Shown here: positions 63,053 through 64,000 of the stretch, piece by piece
Layout: each line of letters begins with the position of its first letter
Position numbering within the stretch: the first letter of the stretch is position 1
Source: Cellulophaga sp. RHA19
GTDB taxonomy: Bacteria; Bacteroidota; Bacteroidia; Flavobacteriales; Flavobacteriaceae
NCBI RefSeq assembly: GCF_002813425.1
Contig: NZ_PHUL01000001.1
Span: forward strand, 1,871,001-1,935,000
DNA: 64,000 nucleotides
Reading direction: 5' to 3'
Made by a program: the position numbers and the translations under genes
The notes under the pieces: generated by a model
Databases searched by the model: none
Seen by the model: the letters and a program-made list of their open reading frames with translations, nothing else
What the model was told of the DNA's origin: nothing

Positions 63053-64000
63053 ATGAAAAAATTAATAGTTAACAAAATAGCTGTTGCTTTACTGTGTGTT
63101 ATATGCAGTACAGCATGTTCAGATGATTATTTAGAAGAAACCAATCCTAATGAGCTATCTACAGGTAGTTTCTGGAAAAATAATGTAGATCTTAATGGAG
63201 GTTTAACTGCTGTATATAACGCTTTTAAAAATACAAGTATTTTTAATGTAGTATCAGACAATCATAGATCAGATATGAGTTGGCCAGGATTTGGTAGGCC
63301 AAACACGCAAAATTCATTTTATCTGCAAACTTTTAATGATGCAGAAAATGATATTAGAAATAAATGGTCTGCAACTTATACTGTTATTTTTAGATCAAAC
63401 CAAGTTATCTCAAACGGAGAAAGGTTAATAGCAACCTATAAGGACCAAGATAAAATAGATTTTGCAACACAAATTATTGCTCAAGCTAAATTTTTTAGAG
63501 GCATATCTTACAGTTACTTATACAATATGTATAATCAAGGTAGTGTACCAATTTTTGATTTTGTTCCAGAAGCAGAAAGTGATTTTTACCAACCATTAAG
63601 CTCTGCAAGTGAGGTTAAAGCTTTTTACTTAGCAGACTTAGAATTTGCGTATGAAAATTTACCTCCAGTCTGGGATGGTAACTCTAATATTGGTCGTGTA
63701 ACTGCAGCTGCAGCAGCGGCAGAACTAGGAAGAAGTTATTTGTATGAAGAAGATTATACAGCAGCAGAAGTTTATTTTAACGATATTATAACTAACGGAG
63801 AATACGGTAGAGCCCTTGTAGATAACATAGGAGATAATTTTTCTGAAGCTGGTGAGTTTAATTCAGAATCTATTTTAGAGGTTAGCTACTCTATTAACTT
63901 TAAATCAGAGTTAAACCCTTATGATAGTCAAAACGTATCTAATGTTTTAAGTAGAATATTTGCACCAGGAAATTTAGGAGGTTATAGAGCTTCTATGCCA
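63053..64000 (+). CDS. SusD/RagB-family lipoprotein, truncated at the window edge
   Basis: The first 316 codons are in the window and no stop is reached, so it continues to the right. Signal peptide with lipobox TACS, followed by CSDDYLEE, a surface-export signal of the type known from Flavobacterium lipoproteins. The family pattern is seen in ETNPNELSTGSFWKNNVDLNGGL, an N-terminal TPR-like helical part, and TAAAAAAELGRSYLYEEDYTAAE. It binds glycan at the cell surface above the SusC channel encoded 17 nt upstream. Its substrate is probably related to the adjacent fucosidase. Confidence 0.93.
   Translation, partial: MKKLIVNKIAVALLCVICSTACSDDYLEETNPNELSTGSFWKNNVDLNGGLTAVYNAFKNTSIFNVVSDNHRSDMSWPGFGRPNTQNSFYLQTFNDAENDIRNKWSATYTVIFRSNQVISNGERLIATYKDQDKIDFATQIIAQAKFFRGISYSYLYNMYNQGSVPIFDFVPEAESDFYQPLSSASEVKAFYLADLEFAYENLPPVWDGNSNIGRVTAAAAAAELGRSYLYEEDYTAAEVYFNDIITNGEYGRALVDNIGDNFSEAGEFNSESILEVSYSINFKSELNPYDSQNVSNVLSRIFAPGNLGGYRASMP

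Noticed and set aside
1..64000. Prophage, insertion sequence, integron or CRISPR array
   Set aside because: No transposase, integrase, phage structural gene, direct-repeat array or att-like duplication was seen in either strand.

Overview
The window comes from a low-G+C member of the Bacteroidota, most likely a marine or aquatic Flavobacteriaceae (genus not determined). The evidence is family-level: many genes have a Bacteroidota -7 box (TAnnTTTG) in front of them and few have a strong Shine-Dalgarno; rpmB-rpmG-DUF4295-ftsY occur in the order typical of the phylum; lipoproteins carry acidic residues after the lipidated Cys; and there is a SusC/SusD pair. No phage, transposase, integrase or CRISPR array was seen.

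Layout. 1-32 kb is mostly housekeeping. It holds PBP1A with two small downstream genes, a secreted S1/P1 nuclease, an AraC regulator, an ECF sigma/anti-sigma-like/DUF4097-like operon, htpG, a FabH homologue, a sodium:solute symporter, recR, a 2-oxoacid dehydrogenase E2, an exonuclease-to-cinA operon, ribosomal protein genes with ftsY, an amidase, rimO, aqpZ, a DUF2339/DUF3999 pair and two serine hydrolases. Between the nuclease and the AraC gene (about 3.44-3.59 kb) lies a near-consensus sigma-54 promoter followed by an intrinsic terminator with no ordinary gene between them, which suggests a small RNA or 15-residue peptide gene. 32.5-39.6 kb holds an envelope-folding operon (PpiC-like lipoprotein, SurA-like, MoxR), aconitase, a tandem pair of thioredoxin-like proteins (the first with a broken CxxC) and tRNA-Leu(GAG).

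39.8-48.1 kb is a light-response and carotenoid island. It has a photolyase, a complete lycopene-to-zeaxanthin set downstream of GGPP (crtI, crtB, an unknown small gene, crtZ, a CrtYcd-type cyclase), a four-repeat fasciclin lipoprotein, and a divergent MerR/B12-binding regulator. That regulator carries both signatures of CarH-type cobalamin photoreceptors (W-x9-EH and ExHxxG). Three TTAGACAAA motifs lie in the divergent promoter region, one overlapping the fasciclin -7 box.

48.3-64 kb is a polysaccharide/sugar utilisation locus. It has a Tat-type Gfo/Idh/MocA oxidoreductase, an AraC regulator, and then a five-gene co-directional block: a two-heme DUF1549/DUF1553 lipoprotein with an internal LamG-like region, a Tat-type DUF1501 protein, a Tat-type NHL-like propeller, a DUF2231-cytochrome-LRR membrane protein, and a GH29-type alpha-L-fucosidase. 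SusC and a truncated SusD follow. The DUF1549/1553/1501 and DUF2231-heme families are best known from Planctomycetes and Verrucomicrobia. Their coupling here to Tat-exported proteins, a fucosidase and SusCD suggests a redox step in the breakdown of fucose-containing glycan, and it is the best candidate in the window for an undescribed system.
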